From NCBI RefSeq assembly GCF_000467125.1, contig NZ_BATJ01000018.1, forward strand, positions 62,001-126,000: a stretch of 64,000 bases of DNA, in the 5' to 3' direction. The notes below the pieces were generated by a model. The model had not been told where the DNA came from. It searched no databases and saw only the letters and a program-made list of their open reading frames with translations. Both the position numbers and the translations under genes were made by a program. Origin of the DNA: Vibrio proteolyticus NBRC 13287 (GTDB lineage: Bacteria; Pseudomonadota; Gammaproteobacteria; Enterobacterales; Vibrionaceae). Below, piece after piece: positions 1 to 8,433 of the stretch (the stretch's first letter is position 1; the number at the start of each line of letters is the position of its first letter).

Positions 1-854
1 GGGTTCGTCAGTGGCAGCGTGAGTGAGTAGCCCTTGACCGGATAAACGGGGAGGCGGATGCCTAGCGGTCTCAGCAGCGGAGTCGAGTAACTGCCGAGAG
101 CGACGACAAAGGCGTCGGCTTCTAGTGTGCCTTGCTTGGTGGCAACGGCCGTGATCCGGTTGTGCTCACGTTCCAGTGATTCAATTTGGGTGTCGAACAG
201 AAATGTGACGCCATGCTGGCGCGCCAGCTCGGTAAGTTGCTGGCAGAACAGGTAACAGTCACCAGTTTCATCATCCGGCAGATAGAGACCGCCCGTGAGT
301 TTTTCCTGTACAGGCGATAACCCTGGCTCCTGACGCAGACAACCGTCGACGTCCAGCAATTCATAGCGGGTGCCGGATTGCTCCAGCAAGCGTATGTCTT
401 TTTCGATGGCTGCTAACTGTTTTTCAGTACGAAAGACTTGCAGAGTGCCTTGCTCACGCCCCTGAAATTCAAGTTGATGGGTATGCTTCAACTGAGTAAG
501 GCAAGCGCGGCTGTGATTGGCGATGGCCAGCATGCGCGCCTTATTGATTTGATAACGATCAAGTTGGCAGTTGGCCAACATACGTGACATCCAGGTGAGC
601 TTTTCAGCATTCATCCTGGGGGCAATTTTGAGTGGTGCGTGGCGCTGAAACAACCAGCGCATGGCTTTTTGCGGAATACCGGGGGCTGCCCAGGGAGAAG
701 AGTAGCCATAAGAAATCTGCCCGGCGTTCGCAAAGCTGGTTTCTTCACCGCTGCGGGGCTGACGATCCACCACTGTCACCTGACAGCCTTTCTGACTCAG
801 ATACCAGGCGGTTGTGACGCCAACGACGCCACTGCCTAAAACCACGACTTTCAT
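1..854 (-). CDS. dadA: D-amino acid dehydrogenase, FAD-dependent (N-terminal 284 residues, cut by window edge)
   Basis: The frame opens at ATG 854-852 on the minus strand and runs off the left edge, so the C-terminus is missing (family length about 415-430 residues). The protein starts MKVVVLGSGVVGVTTAWYLS, a Rossmann dinucleotide-binding motif with the GxGxxG pattern, followed by a DRQPRSGEETSFANAGQIS stretch typical of DadA. DadA oxidatively deaminates D-amino acids (classically D-alanine to pyruvate) at the inner membrane and feeds electrons to the respiratory chain. It is transcribed away from the LysR gene at 964, a usual arrangement for a regulator and its target. The paralogous glycine-oxidase-like family is a less likely alternative. 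Confidence 0.88.
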   Translation of the reverse strand, partial: MKVVVLGSGVVGVTTAWYLSQKGCQVTVVDRQPRSGEETSFANAGQISYGYSSPWAAPGIPQKAMRWLFQRHAPLKIAPRMNAEKLTWMSRMLANCQLDRYQINKARMLAIANHSRACLTQLKHTHQLEFQGREQGTLQVFRTEKQLAAIEKDIRLLEQSGTRYELLDVDGCLRQEPGLSPVQEKLTGGLYLPDDETGDCYLFCQQLTELARQHGVTFLFDTQIESLEREHNRITAVATKQGTLEADAFVVALGSYSTPLLRPLGIRLPVYPVKGYSLTLPLTN

Positions 855-963
855 GGGCAATCTCCGAAATTGTTAATTGGCGCAATCATGTGTGGTTTAC
901 ACTTTAGTAACAATCGATAAAAATTAGCGGTAGTGTTTAAAATTTCTAAACGCAGGATGGCAG

Positions 964-1863
964 GTGAAAGGAAGTTTAGCCAACGGACTGGCCACGTTTC
1001 AGGTTGTGGCCCGATACTCGACATTAACGCAGGCCGCTAAGGCGCTACACCTGACGACTGGAGCCGTCAGTCAACAACTGTTGCAACTTGAACTGCTGTT
1101 AGGGTTTAAGGTTTTTATACGCCATTCTCGTGGTATCCGCTTAACGGCGGAAGGTAAGCAGCTGGCCGCCGCCGTGACGCTGCACTACAGTGAGCTGGAG
1201 CGGGTGATTGACAAACTGCGTCAACCCGAGCAGGCATTTGCCGAAATCCGTTTAAAGCTCACGCCATCCTTCGCTTTCAAGTGGCTGGTGCCGCGTCTGG
1301 AAAGTTTCCATCGCCAGTTTCCACACATTCCGGTGCTAACCTTTGCGGAAGGCGCATTGGTTGACAGTGATAACCGTGATTACGACCTCGCCATTGACTA
1401 TGGCCCGTTTCCTTATCATCGAGCCGGATCGGAATTGCTGTTTGAAGAATACCTGCTGCCGGTTATGAGCCCGGCGTACGCTAAGCGACACCCTGAACTG
1501 GCCAGTTCTCACGCCGCCTGGCAAGCGGTGACCCTACTGCACGATGCCATGCCATGGCAAAGTGCACCTAGGGATTACGAATGGCTTTATTGGGCCAGTC
1601 TGCAGAGAATGGATATCGAAACCAACCGGGGGCACTTTTTCAATCGAACGGATATGGCGATGTCGGCAGCTGAAGCGGGGGTTGGGGTGGCAATGGCACG
1701 CACAGCTCTGATTGGTGATGAATTAGACACTGGACGCCTGGTTTCACCATTTCAACCGTTGGCGGCCAATGCCGGCTATTTCCTGTTGACGCGTGAAAGT
1801 AACGACAGCACTGAAACCTTCACCCAATGGTTGCGTGCTCTGTGTCAGCAGCGCGGCCAGTAA
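964..1863 (+). CDS. LysR-family transcriptional regulator
   Basis: This 299-residue protein has an N-terminal winged helix-turn-helix (about residues 8-66, with TLTQAAKALHLTTGAVSQQL as the recognition region) and a LysR effector-binding domain. The start is GTG at 964, preceded by AGGA at 954-957; the ATG at 957 is out of frame. The effector domain has the layout of the GcvA subgroup (FKWLVPRLESFHRQFP). It is divergent from dadA across a 109-bp spacer, so it probably controls dadA in response to an amino acid. That target is inferred from position only. Confidence 0.85.
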   Translation: MKGSLANGLATFQVVARYSTLTQAAKALHLTTGAVSQQLLQLELLLGFKVFIRHSRGIRLTAEGKQLAAAVTLHYSELERVIDKLRQPEQAFAEIRLKLTPSFAFKWLVPRLESFHRQFPHIPVLTFAEGALVDSDNRDYDLAIDYGPFPYHRAGSELLFEEYLLPVMSPAYAKRHPELASSHAAWQAVTLLHDAMPWQSAPRDYEWLYWASLQRMDIETNRGHFFNRTDMAMSAAEAGVGVAMARTALIGDELDTGRLVSPFQPLAANAGYFLLTRESNDSTETFTQWLRALCQQRGQ

Positions 1864-1933
1864 GTTTTAAGCCGAATTACAGCAACAAAGCCTTTATATT
1901 CGTAGGGCCTTGCTTGCATTGTTGTTGTCATAA

Positions 1934-1949
1934 TGTGATCTAATGCACA
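1934..1949. promoter_or_regulatory. CRP-like operator upstream of the BCCT transporter
   Basis: TGTGA, six bases, then GCACA matches the CRP half-site pattern TGTGA-N6-TCACA with one mismatch. It lies about 90 bp before the transporter start, a plausible activating distance. No footprint or expression evidence is available here. Confidence 0.4.
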
Positions 1950-2036
1950 GCATGACAGTTAAAAACCTGTCGAGTTGGATCTGGCGACGCTGGGTAGGCA
2001 GAGTAAACTCGAACTCACCGCGAAAAACACCATACT

Positions 2037-3500
2037 ATGAATACATCCGCTTCCCGCTCGCGCCTGTTGATGATGATCGCTGCGATCATCGCTGTTCTTT
2101 TTACCTTGTTTCCCGAAGTCAGTGTTTACCGTCTGGCCGACCTGACCCAGTGGGTGATAACCCGTCTTGATGATGAAGTGATTGTGCTATCCACGTTGGC
2201 TTTTATTGCCTGTATGGCGATCTGTTGCTCGCCGCTTGGAAAAGTACGGCTCGGAGACGGTGAGCCGGAATTTGGTTTCTGGCCATGGGTGATTATGCTT
2301 TTTACTACTGGCATGGGCTCCGGCCTGATCTTCTGGGGTGTGGCCGAGCCGGTGTTTCACCTGTCCAATATGCCGCCAGTCGAGCAGGTCGGGGATACGT
2401 ATGATACAGCGCTGGCGTTAACTTATTTCCATTGGGGGGTACACGCCTGGAGCCTGTATGCATTGGCTGGCTTGCTAATGGGCTGGCTTGCCTACGTCAA
2501 ACAGCGCCCGATGCGCATCAGCGCCTCTTTTTCGGGTTCCACACAACAGGGGTGGCTGCGGATCGTTGATCTGGTGGCTGTGTTGGCGATTCTGTTTGGT
2601 ATTGCGGGGGTACTGGCCAATACCATGGCGCTGGTCGAGCAGGGTGTGCGCAGTATGACAGGAACCGAACAGGACCTGACGGCCATGCGCATTGGTATGA
2701 CAGTGGTGATCGGCCTGCTGTTTACTATCTCCAGTGCACTTGGGGTGAAGAAGGGGATTCAGCGTCTGAGCACATTTAACATCTGGCTGATGGTCGGCCT
2801 GTTCCTGTTTGTCTTTGTGAACACCAATATGAGCCAGGTGCTGACACGATTGATGAGCTCGACGCTGGCGTACGTTGAATTACTGCCTCAGGTATCATTT
2901 GGTGCTATTTCTGGTGGCGAGCAATGGAGCCAGGGCTGGTCGGTGATCTACCTGATCTGGTGGATTGCCTGGGCACCGTTTGTCGGCCCGTTTATCGCTC
3001 GGATCAGCAAAGGGCGCTCGATTCGTCAGTTTTTGGCTTGTACCATACTGATTCCGACCCTGGCGTCGATTGTTTGGTTTTCTGGTTTTGCGGGGGCTGT
3101 TTTTGAAAGTCACGTGTTGGACAGCGTTGTGGCGGCGGTCAATGATGATTACACCAAGGGATTATTTGTCTTTTTCTCCGCGTTGCCAATGAGTGATGTG
3201 TTATCGCTGCTGGCGCTGGGATTGTTGCTGACGTTTGTTATCTCTAGCTCGGATTCTGCGATCTATGCGGCAGGCATGTTGACCGAAGATGTGCGAACCA
3301 GTAGCAAAATTGCCTGGTCGGTGATCGTGGTCACGATGGGGATTGCTCTGGTCACGATTAATGATGTTGATCTCAACAAGCAGGTGGCGATCGCTGGCGC
3401 GATCCCGTTTACCCTGGTGTTATTGTCACAGTTGATGGCCGTAATGTTAGAGCCTCTGTTGCCTGTGGTGCGTCGCCGCTTATCAGGGACATCGGGGTAA
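2037..3500 (+). CDS. BCCT-family (betaine/choline/carnitine) transporter
   Basis: This 487-residue integral membrane protein has about 12 hydrophobic segments. It carries the glycine-rich GMGSGLIFWGVAEP motif near residue 92 and the BCCT signature around AWAPFVGPFIARISKG. The family imports quaternary ammonium compounds such as glycine betaine, choline or carnitine, usually with sodium or protons, for osmoprotection or as nutrients. The substrate cannot be read from the sequence. It is shorter than osmosensing BetP-type members and lacks long cytosolic extensions, so osmosensing is doubtful. It appears monocistronic, with a CRP-like site upstream. Confidence 0.92.
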   Translation: MNTSASRSRLLMMIAAIIAVLFTLFPEVSVYRLADLTQWVITRLDDEVIVLSTLAFIACMAICCSPLGKVRLGDGEPEFGFWPWVIMLFTTGMGSGLIFWGVAEPVFHLSNMPPVEQVGDTYDTALALTYFHWGVHAWSLYALAGLLMGWLAYVKQRPMRISASFSGSTQQGWLRIVDLVAVLAILFGIAGVLANTMALVEQGVRSMTGTEQDLTAMRIGMTVVIGLLFTISSALGVKKGIQRLSTFNIWLMVGLFLFVFVNTNMSQVLTRLMSSTLAYVELLPQVSFGAISGGEQWSQGWSVIYLIWWIAWAPFVGPFIARISKGRSIRQFLACTILIPTLASIVWFSGFAGAVFESHVLDSVVAAVNDDYTKGLFVFFSALPMSDVLSLLALGLLLTFVISSSDSAIYAAGMLTEDVRTSSKIAWSVIVVTMGIALVTINDVDLNKQVAIAGAIPFTLVLLSQLMAVMLEPLLPVVRRRLSGTSG

Positions 3501-3648
3501 GCCCTTGTTAACTGACTGAATTATAGTTTATTAGGGGCGTTATCACGCAGCAGGTAACGTTTCTTAATAGTACTATCCGTTATGCTGAGTGCGCCAAAAT
3601 GGTGGAGCTTCGTGCTCTTAGGAATACTCACACACTAACGACGTCGAT

Positions 3649-4017
3649 ATGAAGAAAACACTTTTTACGCTATGTGCACTTTTCTCTTCAACTGCGGCGT
3701 TCGCTCAACAGCCTCAGGCTTGTTCAGCGGACACTTCAGCCATGAGCCCGTCAGCAAAGCAGAACTATACGCAATGCTGTGAATCAGATAACGGGGAAGC
3801 ATGTTACATGCATGCCTGGCGTGATCTGGAAGCGCGCGGTAAAAAAGATCAAGCCACACTTTATTACCAACGCAGTTGTGATGCCGGTTACGCCAGTGGT
3901 TGCCGCACAGCAGGTCAGACAGCCCAAGTTCAGGAAGAAAAAGACGCTTGGTTCAACAAAGGTTGTGACCTGAAAGATCTCGACAGCTGTCTGGAAGTTG
4001 ATCGTTTGCCTAACTGA
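3649..4017 (+). CDS. Exported cysteine-rich small protein, Sel1-like
   Basis: The 122-residue product opens with a clear Sec signal peptide (MKKTLFTLCALFSSTAAFAQ). The mature part has eight cysteines, several in AC/GC pairs spaced about 35 residues apart (EACYMHAWRDLE, SGCRTAGQTA, DSCLEVDRL). That spacing and the alanine/glycine-rich helices resemble disulphide-stapled Sel1/Hcp-like helical repeats. A periplasmic location is expected. No precise function is recognised. It is followed by a terminator and stands alone between the BCCT gene and the chemoreceptor. Confidence 0.75.
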   Translation: MKKTLFTLCALFSSTAAFAQQPQACSADTSAMSPSAKQNYTQCCESDNGEACYMHAWRDLEARGKKDQATLYYQRSCDAGYASGCRTAGQTAQVQEEKDAWFNKGCDLKDLDSCLEVDRLPN

Positions 4018-4025
4018 TCACGTTT

Positions 4026-4047
4026 GCCAGCCCGGCTCTGGGCTGGC
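4026..4047 (+). terminator. Intrinsic terminator after the cysteine-rich gene
   Basis: Inverted repeat GCCAGCCC / GGGCTGGC with a 6-nt loop, followed by a pyrimidine-rich, T-containing stretch. Confidence 0.65.
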
Positions 4048-4244
4048 ACCTTGCTCTCTTCTCTTCTCTTTTGATATTCATCACTCTCCCTGGTTATTGC
4101 TGATCTATCCTCATCATGAATATTTCATTAAATTAGAGAAATACGTAGCAAAAAACGCACTCGAGCAACTATGAAACTTTGTTCTTAACATTGAGCTACT
4201 AGGCTAGGTTAATAATCGCCTTTGTTCACTCAATGGAGGGGGAC

Positions 4245-6194
4245 ATGAAATTCAGTCTACGAGTTAAAAGCTGGGTGCTGTTCGCCAGTGTTATACCTGT
4301 GTTGCTGGCGCTGTTTGTTTCCGCTTACAGCGCAACCCAAAGTTTGGATCAACTGAATCAGGAGCGCTTAATTGCTCTGCGAGATACCAAACAAGCCCGC
4401 CTGGAAAATCTGCTTGAGCGGTACAAAAACAATATGGGCGCCATTGCCGAGGTGATCACGTTTAACCTGCGTAACTTTGGTAGTCCTGAGTTTGATACCT
4501 TGATGCGGGATCTGAACGCCAACCTTGAGTTTTATGACGTGTTTGTCGTCAATCAGCAAGGGGATGTGGTGTATACCGCGGCCAAAGAAGCAGACTATCG
4601 TACCAATCTGGTCAACGGCCCGTATGCGGCATCTGGGTTAGGCAATTTGTTCAGTCAGGTACGTCAGGGCAACAGTTTTGCATCGGTGGATTTCGCACCT
4701 TATGCGCCGTCGAACAATGAACCTGCCGCGTTTATCGGCAAGCCAATCAGTGTGGAAGGGGAGCGTTGGATGGTGGCGACTCAGCTGTCTATTGAGGGCA
4801 TCAACAGCCTGATGAACCTGCGCAGTGGCATGGGGGAGAGTGGCGAAACTTACCTGGTTGGCTCAGACATGCGCATGCGCTCTGATTCTTTCCTTGATCC
4901 GGCCAACCATTCTATCAAAGCCTCCTTTGCCGGTAGCGTAGAAAAAAATGGGGTGTCGAGCCTGTCGGTGAAGCGAGCGCTAAGTGGCGAAACCGACCTT
5001 AATATTGTCAATGATTACAATGGTAATCCAGTTATTTCCGCGTTCGCCCCCGTAGACGCGTATGGTCACCGTTGGGCTATCATGGCGGAGTTGGACAAGG
5101 CCGAAGCCGAAATGCCGATTTGGTCATTGCTCAAGCTGAATTCGGTGGTGCTGATACTGTCGATCATTGGTGGACTCGGGGCGGCGGTGCTGGTGACTCG
5201 GGCGGTCATGCGGCCACTGGGCGGTGAGCCGGATGAAATGAAAGCCTTAATGAGCCAGGTCGCCTCTGGTGATTTGCGGATTGATTTAGCTTGCGACGAC
5301 ACCCGCAGCGTGCGCGGCGCCTTGTGTCTAATGACGCAGGAACTAACGACCATCATCCGTGAAATCAGTGATTCAGCGTCGCAATTGGCGGCCACATCGG
5401 AAGAGCTCAGTGTGGTCACCGAGCAGTCAGAGAAAAATCTGCTCAATCAGAACCAGGAACTGGAGCAGGCCGTCACTGCGGTGAATGAGATGTCTGCCTC
5501 CATCCACGAAGTGGCAGAAAGTGCCAGCAAAGCGTACCACAGCTCCTCAGTGGCCAACGATGCTTGTCAGCATGAAATCGCCCGGGTTCGCAGTACGGTG
5601 ACGATTGTCAATCAGTTGGTCGACCAAGTTGACAGTGGGAACAGCAACGTCACACAACTGGCCGATCAGGTCAAAGAGATCAACACCCTACTGGACGTGA
5701 TTCGGGGCGTTGCGGAGCAAACCAACCTGCTGGCTCTGAACGCGGCAATCGAAGCGGCTCGCGCCGGCGAAAGCGGGCGCGGATTTGCGGTGGTGGCGGA
5801 TGAAGTGCGCAACCTGGCGCAAAGGACACAGCTATCCACCGAGCAGATTGAAGAGATGGTGAAAAACGTCAACGCGCAAGCGGGGCAAACAGTAGAGATC
5901 ATCGATAGCTGTAAACAGGTGGCGGAACAAACCATGTCTCAAGTGCGTGAAACTGGCGTTACGATAGAGAAGATTGTTGCCGCGGTCAGCGAGATATACG
6001 ATCAAGCGGCTTCGGTGGGCAGTGCAACCGAAGAGCAGGCGACCGTTTCATCCGACATTGATAAGAGCCTGGTGACCATCAACGACATCGCTAACCAGAA
6101 CGTTTCCGGTGCACATGAAACCTCGGCATCCAGCGCTGAACTAGCCAGAGTCGCCATGAACCTCAAAGGCATCGTGGAGACATTTAAGGTCTGA
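4245..6194 (+). CDS. Methyl-accepting chemotaxis protein
   Basis: This is a transmembrane chemoreceptor of 649 residues. An upstream in-frame ATG at 4233 lies directly before a GGAGGGGG Shine-Dalgarno run, so ATG 4245 is the better start. Order: TM1 (about residues 7-27), a long periplasmic double-Cache-like sensor, TM2 (about 300-322), a HAMP segment after PLGGEPDEM, then a long cytoplasmic coiled coil with the invariant hairpin tip (EQTNLLALNAAIEAARAG). It signals to CheA/CheW to bias flagellar rotation. Double-Cache sensors often bind amino acids or organic acids, but no ligand can be assigned. No C-terminal CheR-tethering pentapeptide is present. Confidence 0.93.
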   Translation: MKFSLRVKSWVLFASVIPVLLALFVSAYSATQSLDQLNQERLIALRDTKQARLENLLERYKNNMGAIAEVITFNLRNFGSPEFDTLMRDLNANLEFYDVFVVNQQGDVVYTAAKEADYRTNLVNGPYAASGLGNLFSQVRQGNSFASVDFAPYAPSNNEPAAFIGKPISVEGERWMVATQLSIEGINSLMNLRSGMGESGETYLVGSDMRMRSDSFLDPANHSIKASFAGSVEKNGVSSLSVKRALSGETDLNIVNDYNGNPVISAFAPVDAYGHRWAIMAELDKAEAEMPIWSLLKLNSVVLILSIIGGLGAAVLVTRAVMRPLGGEPDEMKALMSQVASGDLRIDLACDDTRSVRGALCLMTQELTTIIREISDSASQLAATSEELSVVTEQSEKNLLNQNQELEQAVTAVNEMSASIHEVAESASKAYHSSSVANDACQHEIARVRSTVTIVNQLVDQVDSGNSNVTQLADQVKEINTLLDVIRGVAEQTNLLALNAAIEAARAGESGRGFAVVADEVRNLAQRTQLSTEQIEEMVKNVNAQAGQTVEIIDSCKQVAEQTMSQVRETGVTIEKIVAAVSEIYDQAASVGSATEEQATVSSDIDKSLVTINDIANQNVSGAHETSASSAELARVAMNLKGIVETFKV

Positions 6195-6212
6195 GCCATC
6201 GGACATGAGGTA

Positions 6213-6261
6213 ACAAAAAGGGCCAACTCTTGCGAGTTGGCCCTTTCCAAACGTTTGGTGG
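6213..6261. repeat. Island-flanking direct repeat, distal copy (att-like)
   Basis: This 49-bp segment is repeated at 10242-10290 with one mismatch (position 6238 versus 10267). The other copy spans the ssrA terminator and the final 6 nt of ssrA, so this copy looks like the att duplicate left by site-specific integration. It contains a 13-bp-stem hairpin (6217-6229 / 6234-6246, loop TTGC) and a perfect 12-bp palindrome CCAAACGTTTGG at 6247-6258. As an RNA hairpin its U-run is on the minus strand, matching ssrA rather than the chemoreceptor gene it now follows. Confidence 0.88.
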
Positions 6262-6323
6262 TGTGAGTATGACAAGAACATCATGGCGATAACTCAATCT
6301 CTGAATGAATAATTATGTTATCT

Positions 6324-8078
6324 TTAGTTGTCTTTGAGTAACTTTTTGACCTGCTTGCCGAAACCTTTGGCGACCAATTCTTCGCTTTCTAAGTATTTTA
6401 AAGTTTGTTCGAGGTCAATAGGTCGCCTTTCTTTAGTCCTAAGATTAAAGCCTTGAGTCTCAATCACAGATATGAATTGCTCCATATTTTCAAGGTCAGT
6501 GTCTTTAACATAATATACAGGTCTTTCTTGCTTGCAATGATAGGAAAATTTTTCAGCATCATTATCTAAAGACGTTTTTAGTGAGCAATCTAAATTTTTA
6601 CTTCGTCCAGATGAGACAGCAATTTGATGGAAATAATGAAATTTATTTGCATGCTGACCACCTTGAATTTCAAGCACAAAATCTAATTCTTTTGTTGAAA
6701 CTCTTAGATCGTCGTATAGAATTTTTGAATTGGTTTTTATCGTAACTTCACTATTAGGATAATAGCCAAGAATTTCTAGAAATAGCTTGGCTTGTCGATT
6801 GGTTTTTGTATGCTCTTTTTTTTCTATTTCTAAATCATGGTAAACAATTTTTACCAGCTCAATCATTCCGGTTTGAGTCACTGACAACATTCCGCCAAGA
6901 TTATTTTTTATAGCAGATTTGTTGTTTAGATTAGATAGGTATTCTATTTTTTCACTGTTTTGTAAATTATCTATGTTGACATGGTAAACTTTATTTACTA
7001 GCCAGTTGATTGCATTTTTAACGTTATCTTTATTTATTCTATCACCATCAATCCAATACCCATTTTCAACATCATGTGATTGCCAAGGCACCCAGTTGTA
7101 CTGCGGAAACTGTTCTATTAAAAATTTAACATATGAGGTGTTATTCTCACTAAACCAATTAGGTATTCGTTTAGAAAGTCCACCCTCGTCAATCATTTTT
7201 TTTAGTGAACATGATATAATGTCGCATTCATCTATATCTAAATTGTTCGCTGCGTCAAGTATAGCTTGCCGAACGTTTTCTATACACCAATGGCGCTGAG
7301 CAACTGTCTTGGTAATAGGCTTTTTATTTTCAAAGTATATAACCATTTGACTAATACTATTTCCAAATAACTTCATCATCAGCTTGCCTTCATCAATTAG
7401 AGTAAGGTAACCAGAGATTGCATCTCCCCAGTTTACACCTTTAATTGAGAGTTCTTTTTTTAGCTTGTTGTATGCGAACAAATGTTCATGGCTATAAGAG
7501 TTATTATTTTTATCTAATTTCAAATAACCCTGAGGTAAGTTTTTCATTTTGTAAGCTAAAAATTCTCTCCTATACATTTTATTGATTAGTTCAAATGGAG
7601 AGTGAAGACTAGAGGACATAAGTATATTTGTTAATGGCCAATCTCTTAATAGTTTTTGTGTTATATCTGTAGGTGACAACTTAGTGTTAAACTTAACTGA
7701 ATTTTCTTTGAGTAGTCTGTCTAGAACATCTTTTCCATAACCTGATTTAGCTAGCCACTCTTCTCTACCGCGTTGATTAATTAAATTAGTGAAATTTTCC
7801 TTTGTTCCTATCAGTTGCAAAACCTTAGAAAAATTATCTGAATTTTTATCTCCTGTGGATTTTTCTATCACATACCTCCATTCTTTCTGTTTCACTCCAC
7901 TTTTCATGAACAGGTTTCTGAGTGGTTTATCACCTTCTATTGTTGATAATTTTCTTTGTGTTAATAGTGATTCTGCATCTTCAAAAGTGGCTGCACTCAT
8001 AGAGGAGTAGCTTTTGTTTAGTGTGTTGTTTAGGAAGTTCACTAGTTTAACTTCTATAGATTTTAATCTAATCTGCAT
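6324..8078 (-). CDS. Unrecognised island protein: helical repeats plus PD-(D/E)XK/Vsr-like nuclease domain
   Basis: The 584-residue product has no family I can name with confidence. Two related units are visible in the middle: about 258-326 (W264, ENVRQAI, then GG and FLIEQFPQY) and about 328-416 (W332, DNVKNAI, then GG and LVKIVYHDL). A weaker third unit may precede them. Near the C-terminus, residues 454-476 contain YDD, then ELDF, then LEIQGGQH. This looks like the D...ExQ..H core of Vsr/DUF559-type restriction-endonuclease-fold proteins (candidate residues D456/D457 or D466, E470, Q472, H476). The start is uncertain: ATG 8078 has no strong ribosome site and an internal ATG at residue 27 is possible. 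Base composition is AT-rich, unlike its neighbours. It shares strand and island with the dGTPase upstream. Anti-phage nuclease is my inference. Confidence 0.6.
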   Translation of the reverse strand: MQIRLKSIEVKLVNFLNNTLNKSYSSMSAATFEDAESLLTQRKLSTIEGDKPLRNLFMKSGVKQKEWRYVIEKSTGDKNSDNFSKVLQLIGTKENFTNLINQRGREEWLAKSGYGKDVLDRLLKENSVKFNTKLSPTDITQKLLRDWPLTNILMSSSLHSPFELINKMYRREFLAYKMKNLPQGYLKLDKNNNSYSHEHLFAYNKLKKELSIKGVNWGDAISGYLTLIDEGKLMMKLFGNSISQMVIYFENKKPITKTVAQRHWCIENVRQAILDAANNLDIDECDIISCSLKKMIDEGGLSKRIPNWFSENNTSYVKFLIEQFPQYNWVPWQSHDVENGYWIDGDRINKDNVKNAINWLVNKVYHVNIDNLQNSEKIEYLSNLNNKSAIKNNLGGMLSVTQTGMIELVKIVYHDLEIEKKEHTKTNRQAKLFLEILGYYPNSEVTIKTNSKILYDDLRVSTKELDFVLEIQGGQHANKFHYFHQIAVSSGRSKNLDCSLKTSLDNDAEKFSYHCKQERPVYYVKDTDLENMEQFISVIETQGFNLRTKERRPIDLEQTLKYLESEELVAKGFGKQVKKLLKDN

Positions 8079-8433
8079 GTTTTAAACTTTATCTATAATA
8101 TTTAATTGTGTTGTTGAGGTGAGCGAAATCGTTGTAATGGTTCTTATAGGTTAAGGGTAATATTTTTCATCGTGATTCTTAAAGCACCGATTTAGGCTGT
8201 AGATCTTGTTCCATAGGGTTACAGACAGAAAATCATAGCCTGTGTCCAACATAACAAATGTACTCTGATGAGATATTGTATCATCTGTGTTTTTCAGAGC
8301 TTGTCTAGACCGAAGAGCTTCAATAACTTGTTATTGATAAAAGTCTTTTCTCACTTGCCATCTAAGTATTGCATACTGAAATACCTTAGATCTCTAACAC
8401 TAACGCTGTCTAGAATTCATATGGTTAACTACG
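8079..8433. other. Intergenic stretch inside the island, no gene seen
   Basis: These 355 bases separate the dGTPase stop from the 584-residue gene and are AT-rich. The only ORF, 60 codons on the plus strand, lacks a ribosome site and resembles nothing. A perfect 8-bp inverted repeat with a 2-nt spacer is present at 8320-8337. The promoter of the downstream gene is expected here but no convincing -35/-10 pair can be chosen. Confidence 0.6.
8320..8337. promoter_or_regulatory. Perfect dyad TCAATAAC-TT-GTTATTGA, possible operator
   Basis: An uninterrupted 8+2+8 palindrome lies between the two island genes, about 240 bp upstream of the 584-residue gene. It has no following T-run on either strand, so it is not a terminator. 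It could bind a dimeric repressor; no regulator gene is visible in the island. Confidence 0.35.

Noticed and set aside
6217..6246. Hairpin read as the terminator of the chemoreceptor gene
   Set aside because: The U-run is on the minus strand and the sequence is a duplicate of the ssrA terminator; only weak termination is expected on the plus strand.
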